The notes beneath the pieces were generated by a model, which saw only the letters and a list, made by a program, of their open reading frames with translations, did not search any database and was not told where the DNA came from. Of a stretch of DNA of 64,000 nt, positions 22,001 to 34,000 are shown piece after piece; within the stretch, counting starts at the first letter, position 1; each line of letters begins with the position of its first letter. The stretch covers positions 372,001-436,000 of the forward strand of contig CP084616.1 of the NCBI GenBank assembly GCA_025917655.1, written 5' to 3'. The position numbers and the translations under genes were made by a program. Source of the stretch: Chlorella sorokiniana. Its lineage: Eukaryota > Chlorophyta > Trebouxiophyceae > Chlorellales > Chlorellaceae.

Positions 22001-25000
22001 TCCACCCTCTCCACCTCAGCCCCCGCCACCCAGCCCTCCACCCCCGAGCCCGCCTCCTCCCTCTCCGCCGCCACCCAGCCGCCTCCCTCCGAGTCTGCCG
22101 CCTCCTCCAGCCCCCCGCCGCCGTCTCCACCCCCTCCCAGCCCGCCTCCACCGAGCCCCCGCCACCCTCTCCACCTCCACCCTCTCCCCCTCCTCCTTCC
22201 CCTCCTCCGGAGCCACCGCCACCGAGCCCGCCCCCTCCCTCTCCGCCTCCTCCCTCTCCACCTCCACCCACCCCCGCCACCCAGCCCTCCACCCCGAGCC
22301 CGCCTCCTCCCTCTCCGCCGCCACCAGCCCGCCTCCCTCCGCCCGCCTCCTCCCAGCCCCCCGCGCTGTCTCCACCCCCCTCAGCCCGCCTCCACGGAGC
22401 CCCCGCCACCCTCCACCTCCACCCTCTCCCCTCCTCCTTCCCCTCCTCCCGCCGAGCCACGCCGCCACCGAGCCGCCCCCTCCCCTCCGCCTCCTCCTCT
22501 CCACCTCCACCCTCCCACCTCCACCCCCGCCGACCAGCCCTCCACCCGAGCCCGCCTCCTCCCTCTCCGCCGCCACCCAGCCCGCCTCCTCCGAGCCCGC
22601 CTCCTCCCAGCCCCCCGCCGCCGTCTCCACCCTCCCAGCCCGCCTCCACCGGAGCCCCCCGCCACCCTCTCCACCTCCACCCTCTCCCCCTCCTCCTTCC
22701 CCTCCTCCGCCGAGCCCCGCTCAGCCCGAGCCCGCCCCCTCCCTCTCCGCCTCCTCCCCTCCACCTCCACCCAGCCCCCCGCCACCAGCCCTCCACCCCG
22801 AGCCCGCCTCCTCCCTCTCCGCCGCCCACCAGCCCGCCTCCTCCCTCTCCGCCTCCTCCCAGCCCCCCGCCGCCGTCTCCACCCCCCTCCCAGCCCGCCT
22901 CCACTGAGCCCCCGCCACCCTCTCCACCTCCACCCTCTCCCCCTCCTCCTTCCCCTCCTCCGCCGAACCCGCCGCCACCAGAGCCCGCCCCCTCCTCTCC
23001 GCCTCCTCCCTCTCCACCTCCACCCACCCCCGCCACCCAGCCCTCCACCCCGAGCCCGCCTCCTCCCTCTCCGCCGCCACCCAGCCCGCCTCCTCCGAGC
23101 CGCCTCCTCCCAGCCCCCGCCCGCCGTCTCCACCCTCCCAGACCCGCCTCCACCGAGCCCCCCGCCACCCTCTCCACCTCCACCCTCTCCCCCTCCTCCT
23201 TCCCCTCCTCCGCCGAACCCGCCGCCACCGAGCCCGCCCCCTCCCTCTCCGCCTCCTCCTCTCCACCTCCACCCAGCCCCCGCCATGACCCTCCACCCCG
23301 AGCCGCCTCCTCCCCTCCGCCGCCACCCAGCCCGCCTCCTCCGAGCGCCTCCTCCCAGCCCCCGCCGCCGTCTCCACCCCCTCCCCAGCCCGCCTCCACC
23401 GAGCCCCCGCCACCCTCTCCACCTCCACCCTCTCCCCCTCCTCCTTCCCCCTCCTCCGCCGGGCCCCGCCGCCACGAGCCCGCCCCTCCCTCTCCGCCTC
23501 CTCCCTCTCCACCTCCACCCCCGCCACCCAGCCCTCCACCCCGAGCCCGCCTCCTCCCTCCGCCGCCACCCAGCCCGCCTCCTCCGAGCCCGCCTCCTCC
23601 CAGCCCCCGCCGCCGTCTCCACCCCCTCCCAGCCCGCCTCCACCGGGCCCCCGCCACCCTCTCCACCTCCACCCTCTCCCCCTCCTCCTTCCCTCCTCCG
23701 CCAGCCCCCGCCACCGAGCCCGCCCCTCCTCTCCGCCTCCTCCTCTCCACCTCCACCCAGCCCCCCGCCACCCTCCACCCCCACCCCCGCCTCCTCCCTC
23801 TCCGCCGCCACCCAGCCCGCCTCCTCCAGCCCGCCTCCTCCCAGCCCCCGCCGCCGTCTCCACCCCCTCCCAGCCCGCCTCCACCGGGCCCCCGCCACCC
23901 TCTCCACCTCCACCCTCTCCCCCTCCTCCTTCCCTCCTCCGCCGGAGCCCGCCGCCGCCAGCCCGCCCTCCCTCTCCGCCTCCTCCCTCTCCACCTCCAC
24001 CCAGCCCCCGCCACCCAGCCCTCCACCCCGGGCCCGCCTCCTCCCTCTCCGCCGCCACCAGCCCGCCTCCTCCGGGCCGCCTCCTCCCAGCCCCCCGCCG
24101 CCGTCTCCACCCCCTCCCAGCCCGCCTCCAGCCCCCGCCACCCTCTCCACCTCCACCCTCTCCCCCTCCTCCTTCCCCTCCTCCGCCCGAGCCCGCCGCC
24201 ACCGAGCCCGCCCCCTCCTCTCCGCCTCCTCCCTCTCCACCTCCACCCTCTCCACCTCCACCCCGCCACCCAGCCCTCCACCCCCGAGCCCGCCTCCTCC
24301 CTCCGCCGCCACCCAGCCCGCCTCCTCCGAGCCCGCCTCCTCCCAGCCCCCGCCGCCGTCTCCACCCTCCCAGCCCGCCTCCACCGGGCCCCCGCCACCC
24401 TCTCCACCTCCACCCTCTCCCCCTCCTCCTTCCCCTCCTCCGCCGAGCCCGCCGCCACCGAGCCCGCCCCCTCCCTCTCCGCCTCCTCCCTCTCCACCTC
24501 CACCCAGCCCCCGCCACCCAGCCCTCCACCCCGAGCCCGCCTCCTCCCTCTCCGCCGCCACCCAGCCCGCCTCCTCCGAGCCCGCCTCCTCCCAGCCCCC
24601 GCCGCCGTCTCCACCCCCTCCCAGCCCGCCTCCACCGAGCCCCCGCCACCCTCTCCACCTCCACCCTCTCCCCCTCCTCCTTCCCTCCTCCGCCGAGCCC
24701 GCCACCGAGCCCGCCCCCTCCCTCCGCCTCCTCCTCACCTCCACCCCCTCCCAGCCCTCCACCCCCAGCCGCCCTCCTCCCTCCGCCGCCACCCAGCCCG
24801 CCTCCTCCGAGCCCGCCTCCTCCAGCCCCCCGCCGCCGTCTCCACCTCCCAGCCCGCCTCCACCGGGCCCCCGCCACCCTCTCCCCCTCCACCCTCTCCC
24901 CCTCCTCCTTCCCCTCCCCAGCCGCCGCCACGAGCCCGCCCCCTCCCTCTCCGCCTCCTCCTCTCCACCTCCACCCAGCCCCCGCCACCCAGCCCTCCAC

Positions 25001-28000
25001 CCCCGGCCCGCCTCCTCCTCTCCGCCGCCACCCAGCCCGCCTCCTCCGAGCCCGCCTCCTCCCAGCCCCCCGCCGCCGTCTCTCCACCCCCTCCCCAGCC
25101 CGCCTCCACCGGAGCCCCCGCCACCCTCTCCACCTCCACCCTCTCCCCCTCCTCCTTCCCTCCTCCGCCAGCCCGCCGCCACCAAGCCCGCCCCCTCCCT
25201 CTCCGCCTCCTCCCTCACCCCTCCACCCAGCCCCCCGCCACCCAGCCCTCCACCCCCGAGCCCGCCTCCTCCCTCTCCGCCGCCACCCAGCCCGCCTCCT
25301 CCGAGCCCGCCTCCTCCCAGCCCCCCGCCGCCGTCTCCACCCCCTCCCAGCCCGCCTCCACCGAGCCCCCCGCCACCCTCTCCACCTCCACCCTCTCCCC
25401 TCCTCCTTCCCCTCCTCCGCCCGAGCCCGCCGCCACCCGGCCGCCCCCTCCTCTCCGCCTCCTCCTCTCCACCTCCACCCAGCCCCCCCGCCACCCAGCC
25501 CTCCACCCCCGAGCCCGCCTCCTCCCTCTCCGCCGCCACCCAGCCCGCCTCCTCCGCAGCCCGCCTCCTCCCAGCCCCCCGCCCCGTCTCCACCCCCTCC
25601 CAGCCCGCCTCCACCGAGCCCCCCGCCACCCTCTCCACCTCCACCCTCTCCCCCTCCTCCTTCCCTCCTCCGCCGGAGCCCGCCGCCACCGAGCCCGCCC
25701 CCTCCCTCTCCGCCTCTCCCCCCTCCACCTCCACCCCCGCCACCCAGCCCTCCACCCCCAGCCCGCCTCCTCCCTCTCCGCCGCCACCCAGCCCGCCTCC
25801 TCCGAGACCCGCCTCCTCCCAGCCCCCGCCGCCGTCTCCACCCCCTCCCAGCCCGCCTCCACCGAGCCCCCCGCCACCCTCTCCACCTCCACCCTCTCCC
25901 CCTCCTCCTTCCCCTCCTCCGCCGAGCCCGCCAGCCACCAAGCCCGCCCCCTCCCTCTCCGCCTCCTCCCTCTCCACCTCCACCCAGCCCCCCGCCACCC
26001 AGCCCTCCACCCCCGAGCCCGCCTCCTCCCTCTCCGCCGCCACCCAGCCCGCCTCCTCCGAGCCCGCCTCCTCCCAGCCCCCGCCGCCTCTCCACCCCCT
26101 CCCAGCCCGCCTCCACCGAGCCCCCGCCACCCTCTCCACCTCCACCCTCTCCCCTCCTCCTTCCCCTCCTCCGCCGAGCCCGCCGCCACCGAGCCCGCCC
26201 CTCCCTCCTCCGCTCCTCCTCTCCACCTCCACCCTCTCCACCTCCACCCCGCCACCCAGCCCTCCACCCCCGAGCCCGCCTCCTCTCTCCCGCCGCCACC
26301 CAGCCCGCCTCCTCCGAGCTCCGCCTCCTCCCAGCCCCCGCCGCCGTCTCCACCCCCTCCCAGCCCGCCTCCACCGAGCCCCCGCCACCCTCTCCACCTC
26401 CACCCTCTCCCCCCTCCTCCTTCCCCTCCTCCGCCGAGCCCGCCGCCACCGAGCCCGCCCCCTCCCTCTCCGCCTCCTCCCTCTCCACCTCCACCCAGCC
26501 CCCGCCACCAGCCCTCCACCCCGAGCCCGCCTCCTCCCTCCTCCGCCGCCACCAGCCCGCCTCCTCCGCGCCCGCCTCCTCCCAGCCCCCCGCCGCCGTC
26601 TCCACCCCCTCCCAGCCCCGCCTCCACCGAGCCCCCCGCCACCCTCTCCACCTCCACCCTCTCCCCTCCTCCTTCCCCTCCTCCAGGAGCCCGCCACCGA
26701 GCCCGCCCCCTCCTCTCCGCCTCCTCCTCTCCACCTCCACCCTCTCCACCTCCACCCCCGCCACCCAGCCCTCCACCCCGAGCCCGCCTCCTCCTCTCCG
26801 CCGCCACCCAGCCCGCCTCCTCCGAGCCCGCCTCCTCCCAGCCCCCGTCGCCGATCTCCACCCCCCCAGCCCGCCTCCACCGAGCCCCCCCGCCACCCTC
26901 TCCACCTCCACCCTCTCCCCCTCCTCCTTCCCCTCCTCCGCCGAGCCCGCCGCCACCGAGCCCGCCCCTCCCTCTCCGCCTCCTCCCCTCTCCACCTCCA
27001 CCCAGCCCCCGCCACCCAGCCCTCCACCCCCAGCCGCCCGCCTCCTCCTCTCCGCCGCCACCCAGCCCGCCTCCTCCAGCCCGCCTCCTCCCAGCCCCCG
27101 CCGCCGTCTCCACCCCCTCCCAGCCCGCCTCCACCGAGCCCCGCCACCCTCTCCACCTCCACCCTCTCCCCCTCCTCCTTCCCCTCCTCCGCCCAGCCCG
27201 CCCCCCCCCTCTCCGCCTCCTCCCTCTCCACCTCCACCCCTCCACCTCCACCCCCGCCACCCAGCCCTCCACCCCGAGCCCGCCTCCTCTCTCTCCGCCG
27301 CCACCAGCCCGCCTCCTCCGAGCCCGCCTCCTCCCAGCCCCGCCGCCGTCTCCACCCCCCTCCCAGCCCGCCTCCACCGGGCCCCCGCGCCCCTCTCCAC
27401 CTCCACCCTCTCCCCCTCCTCCTTCCCCTCCTCCATGAGCCGCCCCCCGCCACCGAGCCCGCCCCCCCCTCTCCGCCTCCTCCCTCTCCCACCTCCACCC
27501 AGCCCCCGCCACCCAGCCCTCCACCCCGAGCCCCTCCTCCTCCTCTCCGCCCGCCACCCAGCCCGCCTCCTCCGAGCCCTCCTCCTCCCACCTCCCCCGC
27601 CCCGTCTCCACCCCCTCCCAGCCCGCCTCCACCGAGCCCCCCCGCCACCCTCTCCACCTCCACCCTCTCCCCTCCTCTCCTTCCCCTCCCTCCGCCGACC
27701 CCGCCGCCACCGAGCCCGCCCCTCCCTCCTCCAGCCCCTCCTCCCCTCTCCACCTCCACCCAGCCCCCGCCACCCAGCCCTCCACCCCGAGCCCGCCTCC
27801 TCCCTCTCCGCCGCCACCCAGCCCGCCTCCTCCGAGCCCGCCTCCTCCCAGCCCCCCGCCGCAGATCTCCACCCCCTCCCAGCCCGCCTCCACCGAGCCC
27901 CCCGCCACCCTCTCCACCTCCACCCTCTCCCCCTCCTCCTTCCCCTCCTCCGCCGCCCGCCAGCCACCCGAGCCCGCCCCCTCCCTCTCCGCCTCCTCCT

Positions 28001-31000
28001 CTCTCCTCCACCCACCCCCGCCACCCAGCCCTCCACCCCCGAGCCCGCCTCCTCCTCTCCGCCGCCACCCAGCCCGCCTCCTCCGAGCCCGCCTCCTCCC
28101 AGCCCCCCGCCGCCGTCTCCACCCCCTCCCAGCCCGCCTCCACCGAGCCCCCCGCCACCCTCTCCACCTCCACCCTCTCCCCCTCCTCCTTCCCCTCCTC
28201 CGCCGAGCCGCCGCCACCGAGCCCGCCCCTCCCTCTCCGCCTCCTCCCTCTCCACCTCCACCCAGCCCCCGCCACCCCACCCTCCACCCCGAGCCCGCCT
28301 CCTCCCTCTCCGCCCCGCCACCCAGCCCGCCTCCTCCGACCCGCCTCCTCCCAGCCCCCGCCGCCGTCTCCACCCCTCCCAGCCCGCCTCCACCGAGCCC
28401 CCCGCCACCCTCTCCACCTCCACCCTCTCCCCTCCTCCTTCCCCTCCTCCGCCGAGCCGCCGCCACCGAGCCCGCCCCCTCCTCTCCGCCTCCTCCCTCT
28501 CCACCTCCACCCACCCCCGCCACCCAGCCCTCCACCCCGAGCCCGCCTCCTCCTCTCCGCCGCCACCCAGCCCGCCTCCTCCGAGCCCGCCTCCTCCCAG
28601 CCCCCGCCGCCGTCTCCACCCCTCCCAGCCCGCCTCCACCGAGCCCCCGCCACCCTCTCCACCTCCACCCTCCCCCTCCTCCTTCCCTCCTCCGCCGAGC
28701 CCGCCGCCACCGAGCCCGCCCCCCCCCTCCGCCTCCTCCCTCTCCACCTCCACCCTCCCCCCCCACCCAGCCTCCACCCCCGAGCCCGCCTCCTCCTCTC
28801 CGCCGCCACCCAGCCCGCCTCCTCCGAGCCCGCCTCCTCCCAGCCCCCGCCGCCGTCTCCACCCCTCCCAGCCCGCCTCCACCGAGCCCCCCGCCACCCT
28901 CTCCACCTCCACCCTCTCCCCCTCCTCCTTCCCCTCCTCCGCCGAGCCACGCAGCCACCGAGCCCGCCCCTCCCTCTCCGCCTCCTCCCTCTCCACCTCC
29001 ACCCAGCCCCCGCCACCCAGCCCCTCCACCCCGAGCCCCCGCCTCCTCCTCTCCGCCGCCACCCAGCCCGCCTCCTCCGAGCCCGCCTCCTCCCAGCCCC
29101 CCGCCGCCGTCTCCACCCCCTCCCAGCCCGCCCCCACCGAGCCCCCCGCCACCCTCTCCACCTCCACCCTCTCCCATCCTCCTCCTTCCCCTCCTCCGCC
29201 GAAAATCCGCCACCGAGCCCGCCTCCTCCTCTCCGCCTCCATATCTCCACCTCCACCCTCTCCACCTCCACCCCGCCACCCAGCCCTCCACCCCGAGCCC
29301 CGCCTCCTCCCTCTCCGACCGCCACCCAGTGTGACCCTCCTCCGAGCCCGCCTCCTCCCAGCCCCCCGCCCGTCTCCACCCCTCCCAGCCCGCCTCTCCA
29401 CCCCCCCGCCACCCTCTCCCACCTCCACCCTCTCCCCCTCCTTCCTTCCCTCCGCCGAAAGCATCCCGCCACCGAGCCCCCCCTCCCTCTCCGCCTCCTC
29501 CCTCTCCACCTCCACCCAGCCCCCCGCCACCCAGCCCTCCACCCCCGAGCCCGCCTCCTCCCTCTCCGCCGCCACCCAGCCCGCCTCCTCCGAGCCGCCT
29601 CCTCCCAGCCCCCGCCGCCGTCTCCACCCCCTCCCAGCCCGCCTCCACCGGGAGCCCCCGCCACCCTCTCCACCTCCACCCTCTCCCCCCTCCCTCCTTC
29701 CCTCCTCCGCCGAGCCCGCCGCCACCGAGCCCGCCCCCTCCCTCTCCGCCTCCTCCCTCTCCACCTCCTCCAGCCCCCCGCCACCCAGCCCTCCACCCCG
29801 AGCCCGCCTCCTCCCTCTCTCCCGCCACCCAGCCCGCCTCCTCCGAGCCGCCTCCTCCCAGCCCCCCGCCGCCGTCTCCACCCCCTCCCAGCCCGCCTCC
29901 ACCGAGCCCCCCGCCACCCTCTCCACCTCCACCCTCTCCCCCTCCTCCCTTCCCTCCTCCGCCCGAGCCCGCCGCCACCGAGCCCTCCCCTCCCTCTCCT
30001 CCTCTCCACCTCCACCCAGCCCCCGCCACCCAGCCCTCCACCCCGAGCCGCCTCCTCCCTCTCCGCCGCCACCAGCCCGCCTCCTCCGAGCCGCCTCCTC
30101 CCAGCCCCCGCCGCCGATCTCCACCCCCTCCCAGCCCGCCTCCACCGGGCCCCCGCCACCCTCTCCACCTCCACCCTCTCCCCCTCCTCCTTCCCTCCTC
30201 CGCCGAGCCCGCCGCCACCGGAGAGCCGCCCCCTCCCTCTCCGCCTCCTCCCTCTCCACCTCCACCCCGCCACCCAGCCCTCCACCCGAGCCCGCCTCCT
30301 CCCTCCGCCGCCACCCAGCCCGCCTCCTCCGAGCCGCCTCCTCCCAGCCCCGCCGCCGTCTCCACCCCCTCCCCAGCCCGCCTCCACCGGGAGCCCCCCC
30401 CGCCACCCCTCCACCTCCACCCTCTCCCCTCCTCCTTCCCTCCTCCGCCGAGCCCGCCGCCACCGAGCCCGCCCCCTCCTCTCCGCCTCCTCCCCTCCAC
30501 CTCCACCCCCCGCCACCCAGCCCTCCACCCCGGACCCCGCCTCCTCCCTCTCCGCCGCCACCCAGCCCGCCTCCTCCCCCGCCTCCTCCCAGCCCCCCGC
30601 CGCCGTCTCCACCCCCTCCCAGCCCGCCTCCACCGAGCCCCCCCCGCCACCCTCTCCACCTCCACCCTCTCCCCCTCCTCCTTCCCTCCTCCATGGAGCC
30701 CGCGCCACCGGCCCGCCCCCTCCCTCTCCGCCTCCTCCCTCTCCACCTCCATGACCCCGCCACCCAGCCCTCCACCCCGAGCCCGTATCCTCCTCTCGCC
30801 GCCACCCAGCCCGCCTCCTCCGAGCCCGCCTCCTCCCAGCCCCCGCCGCCGTCTCCACCCACCTCCCAGCCCGCCTCCACCAGCCCCCGCCACCCTCTCC
30901 ACCTCCACCCTCACCTCCTCCTTCCCTCCTCCGCGAGCCGGGCTTACCACCGAGCCCATCCCCTCCTCTCCGCCTCCTCTCCACCTCCACCCAAGCCCCC

Positions 31001-34000
31001 GCCACCCAGCCCTCCACCCCGAGCCCGCCTCCTCCTCTCCGTGCCACCAGCCCGCCTCCTCCGAGCCCGCCTCCTCCCAGCCCCCCGCCGCCGTCTCCAC
31101 CCCCTCCCAGCCCTTTATCACCGGACCCCGCCACCCTCTCCACCTCCACCCTCTCCCCCTCATCCTTCCATCCTGAGGACCGCCGCCACCGAGACCGCCC
31201 CCTCCTCTCCGCCCTCCTCCTTTTATCCCACCCCCGCCACTCCAGCCCTCACCCCAGAGCCCGCCTCCTCCTCTCCTTCCGCCACCAGCCCGCCTCCTCC
31301 CTCTCCGCCTCCTCCCAGCCCCCGCCAGGTCTCCACCCCCTCCCAGCCCGCCTCCACCGGGCCCCCGCCACCCCTCCACCTCCACCTCTCTCCTCCTCCT
31401 TCCCTCCTCCATGAGCCCGCCGCCACCGAGCCCGCCCCCTCCCTCTCCGCCTCCTCCTCTCCACCTCCACCCAGCCCCCCATCATGACCCTCCACCCCCG
31501 GCCCGCCTCCTCCCTCCTTAAGCCATGACCGCCTCCTCCGAGACCCGCCTCCTCCCAGCCCCATCGCCGTCTCCACCCCTCCCAGCCCGCCTCCACCGAG
31601 CCCCCGCCACCCTCTCCACCTCCACCCTCTCCCCCTCCTCCTTCCCTCCTCCGCCGAGCCCGCCGCCACCGAGCCCGCCCCCTCCCTCTCCGCCTCCTCC
31701 TCTCCACCTCCACCCAGCCCCCCGCCACCCAGCCCTCCACCCCCGAGCCCGCCTCCTCCCTCTCCGCCGCCACCTAGCCCGCCTCCTCCGAGCCCGCCTC
31801 CTCCCAGCCCCCCGCCGCCGTCTCCACCCCCTCCCAGCCCGCCTCCACCGGAGCCCCCGCCACCCTCTCCACCTCCACCCTCTCCCCCTCCTCCTTCCCC
31901 TCCTCCGCCGACCCCGCCGCCACCGAGCCCGCCCCCCTCCCTCTCCGCCTCCTCCCTCTCCACCTCCACCCAGCCCCCCGCCACCCAGCCCTCCACCCCG
32001 AGCCCGCCTCCTCCCTCTCCGCCGCCACCCAGCCCGCCTCCTCCGAGCCCGCCTCCTCCCAGCCCCCGCCGCCGATCTCCACCCCTCCCAGCCCGCCTCC
32101 ACCGGGCCCCGCCACCCTCTCCACCTCCACCCTCTCCCCCTCCTCCTTCCCCTCCTCCGCCGAGACCCCGCCCCGAGCCCCGCCCCCTCCCTCTCCGCCT
32201 CCTCCCTCTCCACCTCCACCCAGCCCCCGCCACCCAGCCCTCCACCCCCGAGCCCGCCTCCTCCTCTCCGCCGCCACCCAGCCCGCCTCCTCCGAGCCCG
32301 CCTCCTCCCAGCCCCCCCGCCGTCTCCACACCCCTCCCAGCCCGCCTCCACCGAGCCCCCCGCCACCCTCTCCACCTCCACCCTCTCCCCCTCCTCCTTC
32401 CCCTCCTCCGAGCCCGCCGCCACCGAGCCCGCCCCCTCCCTCTCCGCCTCCTCCCTCTCCACCTCCACCCAGCCCCCCGCCACCCAGCCCTCCACCCCGA
32501 GCCCGCCTCCTCCCTCTCCGCCGCCACCCAGCCCGCCTCCTCCGAGCCCGCCTCCTCCCAGCCCCCGCCGCCGTCTCCACCCCTCCCAGCCCGCCTCCAC
32601 CGGGCCCCCCGCCACCCTCTCCACCTCCACCCTCTCCCCCTCCTCCTTCCCCTCCTCCGCCGAGCCCGCCGCCACCGAGCCCGCCCCCTCCCTCTCCGCC
32701 TCCTCCCTCTCCACCTCCACCCAGCCCCCCGCCACCCAGCCCTCCACCCCGAGCCCGCCTCCTCCTCTCCCGCCACCCAGCCCGCCTCCTCCAGGCCGCC
32801 TCCTCCCAGCCCCCCCGCCGCCGTCTCCACCCCCCCAGCCCGCCTCCACCGAGCCCCCCGCCACCCTCTCCACCTCCACCCTCTCCCCCTCCTCCTTCCC
32901 TCCTCCGCCGAGCCCGCCGCCACCGAGCCCGCCCCCTCCCTCTCCGCCTCCTCCTCTCCACCTCCACCCAGCCCCCGCCACCCAGCCCTCCACCCCCGAG
33001 CCCGCCTCCTCCCTCTCCGCCGCCACCCAGCCCGCCTCCTCCGAGCCCCGCCTCCTCCCACCCCCCCGCCGCCGTCTCCACCCCTCCCAGCCCGCCTCCA
33101 CCGAGCCCCCCGCCACCCTCTCCACCTCCACCCTCTCCCCCTCCTCCTTCCCCTCCTCCGCCGAGCCCGCCGCCACCGAGCCCGCCCCTCCCCTCTCCGC
33201 CTCCTCCCTCCTCCACCTCCACCCAGCCCCCCGCCACCCAGCCCTCCACCCCGAGCCCGCCTCCTCCTCTCCGCCGCCACCCAGCCCGCCTCCTCCGAGC
33301 CCGCCTCCTCCCAGCCCCCCCGCCGCCGTCTCCACCCCCTCCCAGCCCGCCTCCACCGAGCCCCCCGCCACCCTCTCCACCTCCACCCTCTCCCCCTCCT
33401 CCTTCCCCTCCTCCGCCGAGCCCGCCGCCACCGAGCCCGCCCCCTCCCTCTCCGCCTCCTCCCTCTCCACCTCCACCCAGCCCCCGCCACCCAGCCCTCC
33501 ACCCCCGAGCCCGCCTCCTCCCTCTCCGCCGCCACCCAGCCCCGCCTCCTCCGCGCCCGCCTCCTCCCAGCCCCCGCCGCCGTCTCCACCCCCTCCCAGC
33601 CCGCCTCCACCGAGCCCCCCGCCACCCTCTCCACCTCCACCCTCTCCCCCTCCTCCTTCCCCTCCTCCGCCGAGCCCGCCGCCACCGAGCCCGCCCCCTC
33701 CCTCCTCCGCCTCCTCCTCTCCACCTCCACCCAGCCCCCCGCCACCCAGCCCTCCACCCGAGCCCGCCTCCTCCCTCCGCCGCCACCCAGCCCGCCTCCT
33801 CCGAGCCCGCCTCCTCCAGCCCCCGCCGCCGTCTCCACCCCCTCCCAGCCCGCCTCCACCGGGCCCCCCGCCACCCTCTCCACCTCCACCCTCTCCCCCT
33901 CCTCCTTCCCCTCCTCCGCCGAGCCCGCCGCCACCGAGCCCGCCCCTCCCTCTCCGCCTCCTCCCTCTCCACCTCCACCCAGCCCCCCGCCACCCAGCCC

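Noticed and set aside
14278-31530. Internal ATG codons in the array as start sites of additional proteins
   Set aside because: They come from the recurrent CATG variants in repeat units, have no promoter or intron context, and fall at equivalent unit positions.
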